Source: JBMOPD01 sp049323615
GTDB lineage: Bacteria > Bacillota > Desulfotomaculia > Desulfotomaculales > Desulfocucumaceae
Direction of reading: 5' to 3'
NCBI GenBank assembly: GCA_049323615.1
Contig: JBMOPD010000099.1
Span: 1 to 21,910 of the forward strand
Length of the DNA: 21,910 bases
The translations under genes were made by a program, and so were the position numbers. Shown piece by piece: positions 6,219-13,726 of this stretch (the first letter of the stretch is position 1; the number at the start of each line of letters is the position of its first letter). The notes under the pieces were generated by a model. That model made no database searches. It saw only the letters and a list, made by a program, of their open reading frames with translations, and was not told the origin of the DNA.

Positions 6219-7091
6219 ATGGAACGTAACATCTATCAGGGTACGGCTGATTACCTGGTATCTGAAGATTTGCGCAATGCTGTCAATATCTCCATTGCCC
6301 TGGGGAGGCCCCTTTTGATCAAGGGGGAGCCGGGGACCGGCAAGACCATGCTGGCAAAGAGCATTGCCGATGGCCTGAACATGCCGATGATAATCTGGAA
6401 TATCAAGTCCACCACCAAGGCCCAGGAGGGGCTGTACGTTTACGATACCGTCCAGAGGCTTTACGACAGCCAGTTCGGCGACCGCGACGTTTCCGATATA
6501 AGGCAGTACATAAAGCTGGGCAAACTGGGGGAGGCCTTTGTTTCCGAGAGACAGGCGGTGCTCCTGATTGACGAGATTGACAAGGCCGACCTGGAATTTC
6601 CCAACGACCTCCTTTGGGAGCTTGACATTATGAATTTTTACATCCCCGAAACCGGGGAGACCGTCACGGCAAAACAGAGGCCGGTGGTGGTAATCACCAG
6701 CAATGCCGAAAAGGAACTGCCGGACGCCTTTCTGCGCCGCTGCATTTTCCACTACATTTCCTTCCCGGATGAGGAAATGATGGCCAACATCGTAAGGGTG
6801 CACCATCCCGACCTGGAGTCCAACCTGCTGGCCGAGGCGCTGAAGGCCTTTTACTGGATCCGTTCCCTGCCCGGCTTGTTAAAGAAACCCAGCACCAGTG
6901 AGCTGCTTGACTGGGTGCAGGCCCTGGTGGTGGGGGGCATTCACCCCGACCGGGTAATGGCCGAGATTCCTTTCCTCGGTGTGCTCCTGAAAAAGAACCA
7001 GGACTTCGAGATGGTGCTGAGAAAGATGCACTCACCCGGGGGAGTGCAGCGCCAGACCGGCTGGACGGTAAAGACCGGAGTCAGGAACTAA
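6219..7091 (+). CDS. MoxR-family AAA+ ATPase
   Basis: This 290-aa protein has Walker A GEPGTGKT at 36-43, Walker B VLLIDEID at 114-121, a sensor 1 VVITSNAEKE segment and an arginine-finger-like DAFLRRC. The family consists of chaperone-like ATPases that work with VWA-domain proteins, for example CoxD/CoxE in maturation of the CO dehydrogenase metal centre and NorQ/NorD. ATG 6219 is chosen because GGAGG (6206-6210) lies eight bases upstream; an in-frame GTG at 6204 overlaps that site. The VWA partner follows at 7254. Placement between two AOR genes suggests a role in metal-enzyme maturation, which is inference. Confidence 0.88.
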   Translation: MERNIYQGTADYLVSEDLRNAVNISIALGRPLLIKGEPGTGKTMLAKSIADGLNMPMIIWNIKSTTKAQEGLYVYDTVQRLYDSQFGDRDVSDIRQYIKLGKLGEAFVSERQAVLLIDEIDKADLEFPNDLLWELDIMNFYIPETGETVTAKQRPVVVITSNAEKELPDAFLRRCIFHYISFPDEEMMANIVRVHHPDLESNLLAEALKAFYWIRSLPGLLKKPSTSELLDWVQALVVGGIHPDRVMAEIPFLGVLLKKNQDFEMVLRKMHSPGGVQRQTGWTVKTGVRN

Positions 7092-7112
7092 CAACTTAAG
7101 GGTTGCGCACTG

Positions 7113-7226
7113 GGGTCAGGAGACAAAAGACCGCAGACAGACAGGAGAAAATATTTTCCTCTTCGGACCAGGCAGACCGGCTCCAAAGCTCCTGTATTCT
7201 GTCTCCTGTCTCCTGTATTCAGACCC
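7113..7226. repeat. Imperfect inverted repeat in the MoxR-VWA gap
   Basis: GGGTCAGGAGACA near 7113 and the GACCC ending at 7226 begin two arms built from AGGAGACA / ACAGGAG words. The right arm holds tandem GTCTCCT units. The arms pair imperfectly across about 45 bp of unrelated sequence. It resembles small extragenic palindromic repeats and lies inside the transcribed spacer. Confidence 0.55.
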
Positions 7227-7253
7227 TTGAAAAAAGCCTGAGAGGTTAAGAAC

Positions 7254-8456
7254 ATGTTTACCGGCTTTTTCTATACACTGAAGGATGAAAAGGTTCCGGT
7301 GACCCCCACCGAGTGGATGACCTTGATGGATGCCCTGGACCGGGGCCTGGCCGGGAGCAGCCTGTCGGGGTTTTATTACCTGGCCCGGGCGGTGCTGGTG
7401 AAGAGTGAAGCCCACTACGACCGCTTTGATGTGGCTTTCTGGCGCTACTTTAAAGACGTGGAGACTCCGGAAAAGCTTGCCGGCCAGGTGGCCAGGTGGC
7501 TGGAAAACGCCCTGCCGCCCCTTAAGGTGGACCCTTCCGGCAGGCTTCCCTTCTCGGAGTGGAGCCTGGAAGAATTGAAGAAGGCCCTGGATGAGCGGCT
7601 CAAGAAACAAAAGGAGGAGCACCACGGGGGCTCCCGGTGGATAGGAACCGGAGGCACTTCGCCCTTCGGGCATTCAGGCTACCATCCGGCCGGCCTGCGC
7701 ATAGGGGGGCAGTCCAACAACCGGTCCGCCGTGAAGGTGGCGGCGGAAAGAAGGTACCGTGACTTCCGCAATGACGATACCCTGAATACGAGGCAGTTCG
7801 AGGTTGCCCTGCGCAAGCTGAGGCAGTTGAGCAAAAACGAGGAGGCCCCGCGGGACGTTCTAAATATCGACAAGACCATAGACGCCACCTGCCGCCGGGC
7901 GGGAATGCTGGAACTGGTATGGGATAAGCCCCGCAAGAACACGGTCAAGGTTGTGTTAATGATGGATTCGGGGGGCTCCATGAACCCTTTTTCCAGGCTT
8001 TGCAGCCAGCTCTTTACCGCGGCTTCCAAGGTCAACCACTTTAAGGATATAAAGTTCTATTACTTCCACAACTGTATATATGAAAAGCTGTTCAAGGACC
8101 CGTTCTGCATGGTTAAAAATTCGGTCAAAACCGCCGACGTTCTCCGGGAACTGGACCCCGGCTACCGGCTGATTATGGTGGGGGACGCCAGCATGGCCCC
8201 CAGTGAGCTGTTGATGGTGGGCGGCGCCCTGGACTGGGGCGTGGAAAACGATGAAACAGGAGAGGTCTGGCTGAGGCGGCTGGCCAGCCACTTTACGCAC
8301 AGCGTATGGCTTAACCCCATTCCCGAGTACATGTGGCCCCCGGTGGGCGAGCGGTCCTACGATACCATCGGCATCATCCGGGGCATCTTTCCCATGTTTG
8401 AACTGACGGTGGAGGGATTGGAAAGGGCAATCAATAAGTTGAAAGTCAATAAGTAG
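7254..8456 (+). CDS. VWA-domain protein (CoxE-like), partner of the MoxR ATPase
   Basis: This 400-aa protein has a C-terminal von Willebrand factor A domain. Strand VKVVLMMDSGGSMNP carries the metal (MIDAS) motif as D238-S-G-G-S242, where the usual middle Ser of DxSxS is Gly. The N-terminal half is helical and charged, with an EELKKALDERLKKQKEE stretch around 108-124 and a glycine-rich linker after it. No signal peptide or membrane segment is seen, so it is cytoplasmic. MoxR-VWA pairs act on metal-enzyme targets in several systems. ATG 7254 has GAGAGG eight bases upstream. The gap of 162 bp to MoxR holds an inverted repeat but no terminator, so co-transcription is likely. Confidence 0.85.
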   Translation: MFTGFFYTLKDEKVPVTPTEWMTLMDALDRGLAGSSLSGFYYLARAVLVKSEAHYDRFDVAFWRYFKDVETPEKLAGQVARWLENALPPLKVDPSGRLPFSEWSLEELKKALDERLKKQKEEHHGGSRWIGTGGTSPFGHSGYHPAGLRIGGQSNNRSAVKVAAERRYRDFRNDDTLNTRQFEVALRKLRQLSKNEEAPRDVLNIDKTIDATCRRAGMLELVWDKPRKNTVKVVLMMDSGGSMNPFSRLCSQLFTAASKVNHFKDIKFYYFHNCIYEKLFKDPFCMVKNSVKTADVLRELDPGYRLIMVGDASMAPSELLMVGGALDWGVENDETGEVWLRRLASHFTHSVWLNPIPEYMWPPVGERSYDTIGIIRGIFPMFELTVEGLERAINKLKVNK

Positions 8457-8510
8457 GGCCGGGCATTCAGAATTTATAATGTGTTTAATAACAGCTGAGA
8501 GGTGAGTTTT

Positions 8511-8948
8511 ATGGCGTTGGATGCAATGGAAGCGCGGAACAAGGGGGGAGAATACTTCCGGACCGGTTATAACTGCGCGGAGTCGATTTTTCTGGCTTTC
8601 AGGGACTTGCTGGGTCTGGATGTGCCCAGGGAGATGGTAAGGGCGTTCACCGGGCTGGGAGGAGGCCTGGGTCATGCCGGGTGCATGTGCGGCGCCCTGA
8701 CCGGGTCGGCGTTGTTGCTGGGCCTGCTGAAGGGCAGAACGGACGTGGAACAGAGCCGTGATGAGGCATATGCCCTGACCAGGGAATTTCACGATAAATT
8801 TGAGTCCAATTATGGATATACCTGCTGCCGCAGCCTGAACCCGCATCCCTTTGATTCCAGGGAACACCTGCGCAACTGCATAAAAATAACGGGCAATACC
8901 GCTAAAATGCTGGCCGAGTTTCTTAATGAAAAGGGCCTGGCCAAATAA
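8511..8948 (+). CDS. C_GCAxxG_C_C family (redox/metal-binding cysteine) protein
   Basis: This 145-aa protein has the family cysteine pattern: YNCAES (Cys22), GGGLGHAGCMCGALTG (Cys58, Cys60), CC (105-106) and a late Cys123. The family occurs mostly in strict anaerobes and is thought to bind a metal or act in redox chemistry; its function is not established. The start is ATG 8511, with GAGAGGTGA just upstream; the in-frame GTG at 8502 lies inside that ribosome binding site. It follows the VWA gene by 54 bp without a terminator and is the last gene of this plus-strand group. Confidence 0.85.
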   Translation: MALDAMEARNKGGEYFRTGYNCAESIFLAFRDLLGLDVPREMVRAFTGLGGGLGHAGCMCGALTGSALLLGLLKGRTDVEQSRDEAYALTREFHDKFESNYGYTCCRSLNPHPFDSREHLRNCIKITGNTAKMLAEFLNEKGLAK

Positions 8949-8954
8949 GACGTA

Positions 8955-8983
8955 AGAAGTCAGAGGTCGTGCCTCTGACTTCT
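8955..8983. repeat. Perfect 12-bp inverted repeat, hairpin
   Basis: AGAAGTCAGAGG and its exact complement flank the loop TCGTG, seven bases after the C_GCAxxG stop. The AAGTCAGAGG word type resembles short extragenic palindromic repeats. It lies in the convergent intergenic gap and could act with the following terminator. Confidence 0.7.
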
Positions 8984-8984
8984 G

Positions 8985-9013
8985 AAAGAGGGGGTAATTC
9001 CCTCCTCTTTTTT
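8985..9013 (+). terminator. Terminator in the convergent gap
   Basis: AAAGAGGGGG (8985-8994) pairs with CCC-T-CCTCTTT (9000-9010, one bulge) and continues into a T run. It ends the plus-strand group and reaches the stop codon of the MoaD-like gene coming the other way. On the minus strand the T tract is poor, so termination there is less certain. Confidence 0.7.
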
Positions 9014-9239
9014 ATCCACCGGCTATAACCGGAAAGAATGTTATTTTGTCACCGTCGTTGATCTGAGTCTTATTACCTGCCATTTTACCGTTTATAACCA
9101 CGTTGCCCACTTCATGCCGGGGCAGGCCCAGTTTTTCCACAAGTTTGGCCACCGTCCAGTCAATGCCGTCCTCCAGATCCGCCGTGCCCGGGGGGACCTG
9201 GGCGGTAAGGCCGCCCCTGACCTCAAAGTATATTTTCAT
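9012..9239 (-). CDS. MoaD/ThiS-like sulfur carrier protein, probable tungstopterin synthesis
   Basis: This 75-aa beta-grasp protein ends in the diagnostic Gly-Gly (PVIAGG then stop), where MoaD is adenylated and thiocarboxylated to donate sulfur for molybdopterin formation. ING.M..N..Q.NDGDKITFFP is typical of the small MoaD-like proteins that sit beside tungsten AOR genes. Its start is three bases past the AT2 stop, so it is translationally coupled to AT2 and belongs to the pyrimidine operon. The dedicated copy suggests extra demand for pterin dithiolene when AOR2 is made. ThiS is the alternative, but no thiamine gene is near. Confidence 0.85.
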   Translation of the reverse strand: MKIYFEVRGGLTAQVPPGTADLEDGIDWTVAKLVEKLGLPRHEVGNVVINGKMAGNKTQINDGDKITFFPVIAGG

Positions 9240-9242
9240 CGT

Positions 9243-10577
9243 TTACACCGCAGCCTTGTCTGCTATTTCCAGCACCTCGTCAATGACGGCCATGGATTGG
9301 CGGAGCTGCTGCTCGTTTATAATCAGCGGCGGGAAGAGGAAGAGGAAGTTCCAGCGCAGCATCAGGTAAACCCCCTTGTCCCAGGCCGCCTTGAAGACGT
9401 CCTTCATTATCCCGGGGGCGCCGTTCCAGGGCACCAGGTGTTCCCTGGTCTCCTTGTTTTTGACCAGCTCCAGGCAGCCGAAAAGCCCCAGGCCCCTGGC
9501 GTCCCCCACGCACCGGTGGCGCTCCCGGATCTTCTTCATTTCCTCCAGCATGATGGCCCCCATGGCCTTGGAGTTGGCCACTATGTTTTCTTCCTGGTAG
9601 GCCTCGATGGTGGCCTCGGCGGCGGCGCAGGCCAGGGCGTGGCCGCTGTACGTCAGGCCGCCCCAGAACATGGTGCTCTGGAAATAGTCGGCTATCTTCC
9701 GGTCCACCGCCACCACTCCCAGGGGCACGTACCCGGAGTTTACCCCCTTGGCCATGGTCATAATGTCGGGCCTGATGTTCCAGTGGTTGACGGCAAACAT
9801 CTCCCCGGTGCGGCCGAATCCGGTCATCACCTCGTCGCAGATCAGCAGCACGTTGTTCCGGTCGCAGATTTCCCTCAGCCTGGGCATGTATTCGGGCGGC
9901 GGGACAATCACCCCGTTGGTGCCGATGACCGGCTCCACGATTATGGCCGCCACCGTGTCGGGGTTTTCATACATGATCACTTCGCCGATGTGCTCCACGC
10001 ACTCCAGTTTGCACTTGCCGTACTCCTTGCCGAAGGTGCAGCGGTAGCAGTAGGGGTCGAACACCTTGACCACGCCCGGCGCCGCCGGCTCCACCGGCGG
10101 GCGGCGGGGGTCCCCGGTGAGGGCGATGGCCATGAAGGTGGCGCCGTGGTAGGAGCGGTAGCGGGACAGTATTTTGAATTTTTTGGTGTAGGCCCGGGCC
10201 ATTTTGACCGCGTTTTCATTGGCCTCGGCGCCGGCGTTGGCGAAAAATACCTGCTTTATGTTCCCGGGGGCCACTTCCACGATCTTTTTGGCGGCCCGGC
10301 TGCGGGCCTCGGTGGCGAAGGGGGGAGAGATGTAGCACAGCTTGTCGGCCTGTTCCTTGATGGCGGCCACCACTTTGGGGTGCTGGTGCCCGATGTTGGA
10401 GTTGACCAGCTGGGAGGCGAAGTCTATTATTTTCTTTCCGTTTCCGTCAATCATGTAGATGCCTTCGGCCCGGTTCACCACCGGCGGGTTCAGCTGGCCC
10501 TGCACGGACCAGGAGTGGATCACGTACTGCCGGTCGTCACGGAAGGTATCCTCTGCCGTGTAGTTTTTTTTGGTCAT
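9243..10577 (-). CDS. Class III PLP-dependent aminotransferase, copy 2 (AT2; probable beta-alanine aminotransferase)
   Basis: This 444-aa protein has the same motifs as copy 1: NAGAEANENAVK, DEVMTGFGRTG, MAKG with the PLP lysine, and the CYRC/CKLEC insert. Its place between dihydropyrimidinase/M20/AOR2 and the MoaD-like gene fits beta-alanine transamination to malonate semialdehyde. I count about 24 residue differences from copy 1, mostly in three patches: around residues 94-118 (VAPGNIKQVFFANAG against VTPENITKVFFVNGG), around 290-308 (RKIADYFQST against RKVDGWLQEN), and near the C-terminus. ATG at 10577 is chosen since the conserved GAGGTG lies upstream; the longer frame to 10592 overlaps it. 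The gap to AOR2 is 47 bp. Confidence 0.9.
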   Translation of the reverse strand: MTKKNYTAEDTFRDDRQYVIHSWSVQGQLNPPVVNRAEGIYMIDGNGKKIIDFASQLVNSNIGHQHPKVVAAIKEQADKLCYISPPFATEARSRAAKKIVEVAPGNIKQVFFANAGAEANENAVKMARAYTKKFKILSRYRSYHGATFMAIALTGDPRRPPVEPAAPGVVKVFDPYCYRCTFGKEYGKCKLECVEHIGEVIMYENPDTVAAIIVEPVIGTNGVIVPPPEYMPRLREICDRNNVLLICDEVMTGFGRTGEMFAVNHWNIRPDIMTMAKGVNSGYVPLGVVAVDRKIADYFQSTMFWGGLTYSGHALACAAAEATIEAYQEENIVANSKAMGAIMLEEMKKIRERHRCVGDARGLGLFGCLELVKNKETREHLVPWNGAPGIMKDVFKAAWDKGVYLMLRWNFLFLFPPLIINEQQLRQSMAVIDEVLEIADKAAV

Positions 10578-10588
10578 GACCACACCTC
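9243..10588 (-). repeat. Inverted long repeat, arm B (aminotransferase copy 2)
   Basis: This is the counterpart of 182-1527, in opposite orientation with about 7.7 kb between the arms. It includes the shared ribosome binding site GAGGTGTG and the whole gene. Confidence 0.9.
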
Positions 10589-10624
10589 GCAATCAAAATT
10601 TAGCCACAGTGGTTTAATATACTT

Positions 10625-12457
10625 TTATAGGCCCAGGCGGGCCAGGGTACCGGGCCCGGGCACTCCCTCCGGGCTCCAGCCCCGCAGCTCGTAGTACTCT
10701 GCCAGGAGGCGGCCCATATGAGGCAGGCTTCCCGCCGCCCGGCCGGTCTTGCGGTCGTGGGTTTCCAGCCTGGCAGGGAGCCTGTCGTCCTTCCTGCTGA
10801 TGCCCAGGCGGAAATCATACATCCGCTTGAGGTTGAAGATTCTTTCCCCGGTTTCCATCAATTCACCGGCATTCACGTCCCAACCGGTGGCGGCAGTTAA
10901 CCAACCGGATACCGACACCGGCCCGATGCCGCTCCTCATGACGAACTTGCACAGCCCCAGGGGGTTGTATAAACTGAGATAGTTCTGGATCAGTACGGCC
11001 AGTTCGGCCTTGTGATCTGTTCCGTGCGGGTCGATTTCCTTCTCAAATCCCACCAGTTCACCGGGGAACCCGCCGGATTCAACGAAAAAGGTTAAACCCT
11101 CCAGGTGGCAGCCGCCCCTGACGGCCGTGGCGTAGCTTACCGCCATGCCGGTAAAGGCCCGGGGATCGTGGAAGGCAATGTCCAGCCCCTTTGTGGCCAC
11201 CACGAATTCAGGGGCGATGCCGCCTATTTTTTCCGCCGCCCTGACTGTTCCCTCGGCCAGGATGTCCCCCAGTCCCTGACGCTGGGCCGTCATTTTCAGT
11301 AGTTCCAGAATGGCTTCCCGGTTGCCCCAGTCCAGGTTAAGGCCGCCGGTGTCCGCAGGCTTGATCAGACCGGCCTCGTAGCACTCCATGGCCATGGCCA
11401 CCGCCGAGGCCGCCGAGATGGTGTCCAGGCCCAGCCTGTTGCACAGATTGTTGGCCAGCAGGATTGTCTCCAGGTTGTCGTTCAGCAGCATACTGCCGAA
11501 ACCGGCACAGGTTTCATATTCGGGCCCGTGCGCCACCTCGCCGGCAAAGGGCCCGGACGGTATTTTCACCAGTTTTGCGCAGCGGATGGGGCACCCGGGG
11601 CAGGAGGAATGCTGCGCCAGGTACAGGCGGTCAATTTCCTGGCCGCACGTTTTGGCGGCCCCCTCGGCCCAGTCGCCAAGGGTCCAGTTGCGTATGGGCA
11701 GGTCGCCATTGGCCTCCACCGCCCTGACCCCGCCGGCGGTACCAAACTTGGTAAGGCCGGCGGACTTTTCCTTGATCAGAGGCATATCTGCCTTAATCTT
11801 ATCTAAAAAGCTGCTTCTGTCGTGGAGGGATGTTTTTTTACTTCCCGTCACGGCAATGGCCTTAAGGTTTTTGGAGCCCATTACCGCACCAAGCCCGGAC
11901 CTTCCGGCAGCCCGGGCGTGCTTGCCGTCAATAATTATGCCGGCGATTTTGACCAGACGTTCCCCGGCCGGGCCGATACAGGCCACCCGGGCGCCGGGGC
12001 AGAGTTTGCTTACCGATTCTTCGGCCTCAAAGGTATCCAGCCCCCAGAGGCCGGATCCGTCCACAAAGTCAACCTTTTCCTCGTTTATGCTGAGGACCAC
12101 CGGTTCCCTGGACCGGCCGGTGATGATCATCCCGTCGTATCCCGTGCTTTTAAGGCCGACGCCGAATTTTCCCCCGACGTTGGCCTCACCCCAGATGCCG
12201 GTGAGGGGTGAGCGGGCGCAGAATGATGTGCGCACCGCGGAGGGCGCCGGGGTGCCCACCAGCAGGCCGGTAAATACCGCCAGGGGGCTGTCCGGGTCCA
12301 GGGGGCCTGTTTGCGGGTTGAGATCCCTCTCCAGAAGGTAAGCGGCCAGGCCGCTGCCTGCCAGAAATTTCCTGAAAAGTGAGGGATCCAGGTTAAATTC
12401 TTCAACCTTGCGGGTTGAGAGGTCTATTCTTAAAAAACGGTTCCAGTAGCAGGCCAT
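10625..12457 (-). CDS. aor: Aldehyde ferredoxin oxidoreductase, tungsten-pterin family (AOR2)
   Basis: This 610-aa AOR-family enzyme is only distantly similar to AOR1. Cluster ligands are C286-x2-C289-x3-C293 (SCPGCPIRC) with Cys503 in GLCKF. GPEYET gives Glu313, and DPRAFTGMAVSYAT leads to RGGCHL with His451; GLGAVMGSKNLKAIAV is the conserved central block. These agree with the P. furiosus AOR cluster and active-site positions. ATG 12457 follows GAGGTG with seven bases between; a TTG at 12472 opens the frame earlier but overlaps that site. It sits between the M20 hydrolase and AT2, so malonate semialdehyde is the natural candidate substrate (inference). No ferredoxin is encoded beside it; the one at 1641 could serve. 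Confidence 0.93.
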   Translation of the reverse strand: MACYWNRFLRIDLSTRKVEEFNLDPSLFRKFLAGSGLAAYLLERDLNPQTGPLDPDSPLAVFTGLLVGTPAPSAVRTSFCARSPLTGIWGEANVGGKFGVGLKSTGYDGMIITGRSREPVVLSINEEKVDFVDGSGLWGLDTFEAEESVSKLCPGARVACIGPAGERLVKIAGIIIDGKHARAAGRSGLGAVMGSKNLKAIAVTGSKKTSLHDRSSFLDKIKADMPLIKEKSAGLTKFGTAGGVRAVEANGDLPIRNWTLGDWAEGAAKTCGQEIDRLYLAQHSSCPGCPIRCAKLVKIPSGPFAGEVAHGPEYETCAGFGSMLLNDNLETILLANNLCNRLGLDTISAASAVAMAMECYEAGLIKPADTGGLNLDWGNREAILELLKMTAQRQGLGDILAEGTVRAAEKIGGIAPEFVVATKGLDIAFHDPRAFTGMAVSYATAVRGGCHLEGLTFFVESGGFPGELVGFEKEIDPHGTDHKAELAVLIQNYLSLYNPLGLCKFVMRSGIGPVSVSGWLTAATGWDVNAGELMETGERIFNLKRMYDFRLGISRKDDRLPARLETHDRKTGRAAGSLPHMGRLLAEYYELRGWSPEGVPGPGTLARLGL

Positions 12458-12482
12458 AAAGCCACACCTCAATTTCTGAAAG

Positions 12483-13703
12483 TTATCCTGAAATATTCAA
12501 TGCAATGGCGGCGTTTCCTGCTAAAGAATCCACCAGGTAGTCGATGCGGCAGCGGTCATAGGGGGTGTGGGCATACTTTTCTTCCATGGGGGAATAGCCG
12601 ATGGAGGGTATTCCCTTGACCCCCGTTACGTAGCTGGCATCGGTGCCGAAGTCCCATTTTCCGAAGCCGGGGTTCTGGCCCACGGCCTTTAATGCCTCTA
12701 CTGTTTTGAGTACAAGGGGGTGATCCTTTTCCACCGCCCAGGCCATCATATTCTTTTCGGCGTCGTCGCTGAAACCGGTATAGGATGTTTCCCTGACCTT
12801 GCGTATTTTAATAGAGGCCTTGAATTCCGGGTCGTCCTTGGCGAGCCTGGCAAACAGTTCCTCAAAGGGCTGGATGGCCTTTTCCGCTGTTTCTCCGGGA
12901 ACAAACCTGCGGTCCAGTGAAACTGTGCATATGTCGGGGATGATGCTGAGCGCCCCGGGGCTGCATGAGATAATGGTCAGGGCGATGGTGGACTTGCCCA
13001 GGAAGGGGTGTTCCGGCAGGGTATCCCCCAGTGACCGGGCAAACTCGATAACCGGCATCATTTTGTAAACCGCGTTGACTCCCCGCCAGGGCGCGCTGCC
13101 GTGGCTGGTTCTCCCCTTTGTCTGCACTTCCAGTTCCAGGCGCCCCCGGTGCCCCAGGTAAATGTTCAAGGAGGTGGCTTCCGAGGAGACCATCAGGTCG
13201 AATTTGATTCCCTTTTCCGGAAATGTCCTGTCCATCAGGTACTTCATCCCGAACATTTCAGCTGGTTCCTCCTGAACCACCCCGGTGAAAATGTAGTCGC
13301 CCTTCAGCTTAATGCCCAGTTTTTTCAGCAGCGCACCGGCGTAAATCTGGGAGGAGAGGCCGCTTTTGACGTCGGATGCGGCCCGCCCGTGAATATAGCC
13401 GTCGGCCACCTGCGCCTCATAGGGGGGATATTCCCAGTTGGAAAGGTCGCCGGGGTCCACGTGGTCCATGTGGGAGTTGTACATGATGTTGGGGCCGCCG
13501 CCCGTTCCCCTGATGATGCCCACCACGTTTCCGATTCCGTCCCGGAATACCTCGTCGTAACCCAGTTCTTTCATTTTGTCCAGGCAGAGGTCGGCCAGGT
13601 TTTTTTCCCGGCCGCTTATGCTCGGTGTGCGGACCAGCTGCCGGGCGAATTCGACCACGTCATGCTGCATGGACTTGGCGCCTTCTACCAGTTTTTGATA
13701 CAT
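12483..13703 (-). CDS. M20 family metallo-hydrolase (YgeY-like), candidate N-carbamoyl-beta-alanine hydrolase
   Basis: This 406-aa zinc-dependent M20 peptidase-fold enzyme has the metal and catalytic residues in order: SHMDHVD (His78, Asp80), GRAASDVKSG (Asp111), QEE (Glu145-146), SSEAT, a dimerisation-domain GHRGRLELEV...GRTSHGS segment, and the late YAHTPYD His. It most resembles the YgeY group, which is often encoded with dihydropyrimidinase-like proteins. In this operon it is the only candidate for hydrolysing N-carbamoyl-beta-alanine to beta-alanine, CO2 and ammonia. However, it does not look like the usual beta-ureidopropionase/HyuC type, so the substrate is uncertain. AAGGAGG lies eight bases before ATG 13703; the gap from dihydropyrimidinase is 23 bp. 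Confidence 0.85.
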   Translation of the reverse strand: MYQKLVEGAKSMQHDVVEFARQLVRTPSISGREKNLADLCLDKMKELGYDEVFRDGIGNVVGIIRGTGGGPNIMYNSHMDHVDPGDLSNWEYPPYEAQVADGYIHGRAASDVKSGLSSQIYAGALLKKLGIKLKGDYIFTGVVQEEPAEMFGMKYLMDRTFPEKGIKFDLMVSSEATSLNIYLGHRGRLELEVQTKGRTSHGSAPWRGVNAVYKMMPVIEFARSLGDTLPEHPFLGKSTIALTIISCSPGALSIIPDICTVSLDRRFVPGETAEKAIQPFEELFARLAKDDPEFKASIKIRKVRETSYTGFSDDAEKNMMAWAVEKDHPLVLKTVEALKAVGQNPGFGKWDFGTDASYVTGVKGIPSIGYSPMEEKYAHTPYDRCRIDYLVDSLAGNAAIALNISG

Positions 13704-13726
13704 ACTGTGATCCTCCTTGCTCTGAA

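Noticed and set aside
7956..8867. 303-codon open frame on the minus strand across the VWA and C_GCAxxG genes
   Set aside because: It spans two well-supported plus-strand genes and the gap between them, has no recognisable domain and no ribosome binding site.
182..10588. Composite transposon formed by the inverted aminotransferase copies
   Set aside because: No transposase, no terminal inverted repeats and no target duplication are seen; the arms are metabolic genes.
9114..10694. 526-codon open frame on the plus strand opposite aminotransferase copy 2
   Set aside because: It is antisense to a clearly conserved gene, has low-complexity His/Gly/Val-rich composition, and a similar shadow frame (616-1131) lies opposite copy 1. 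High GC at third positions explains it.
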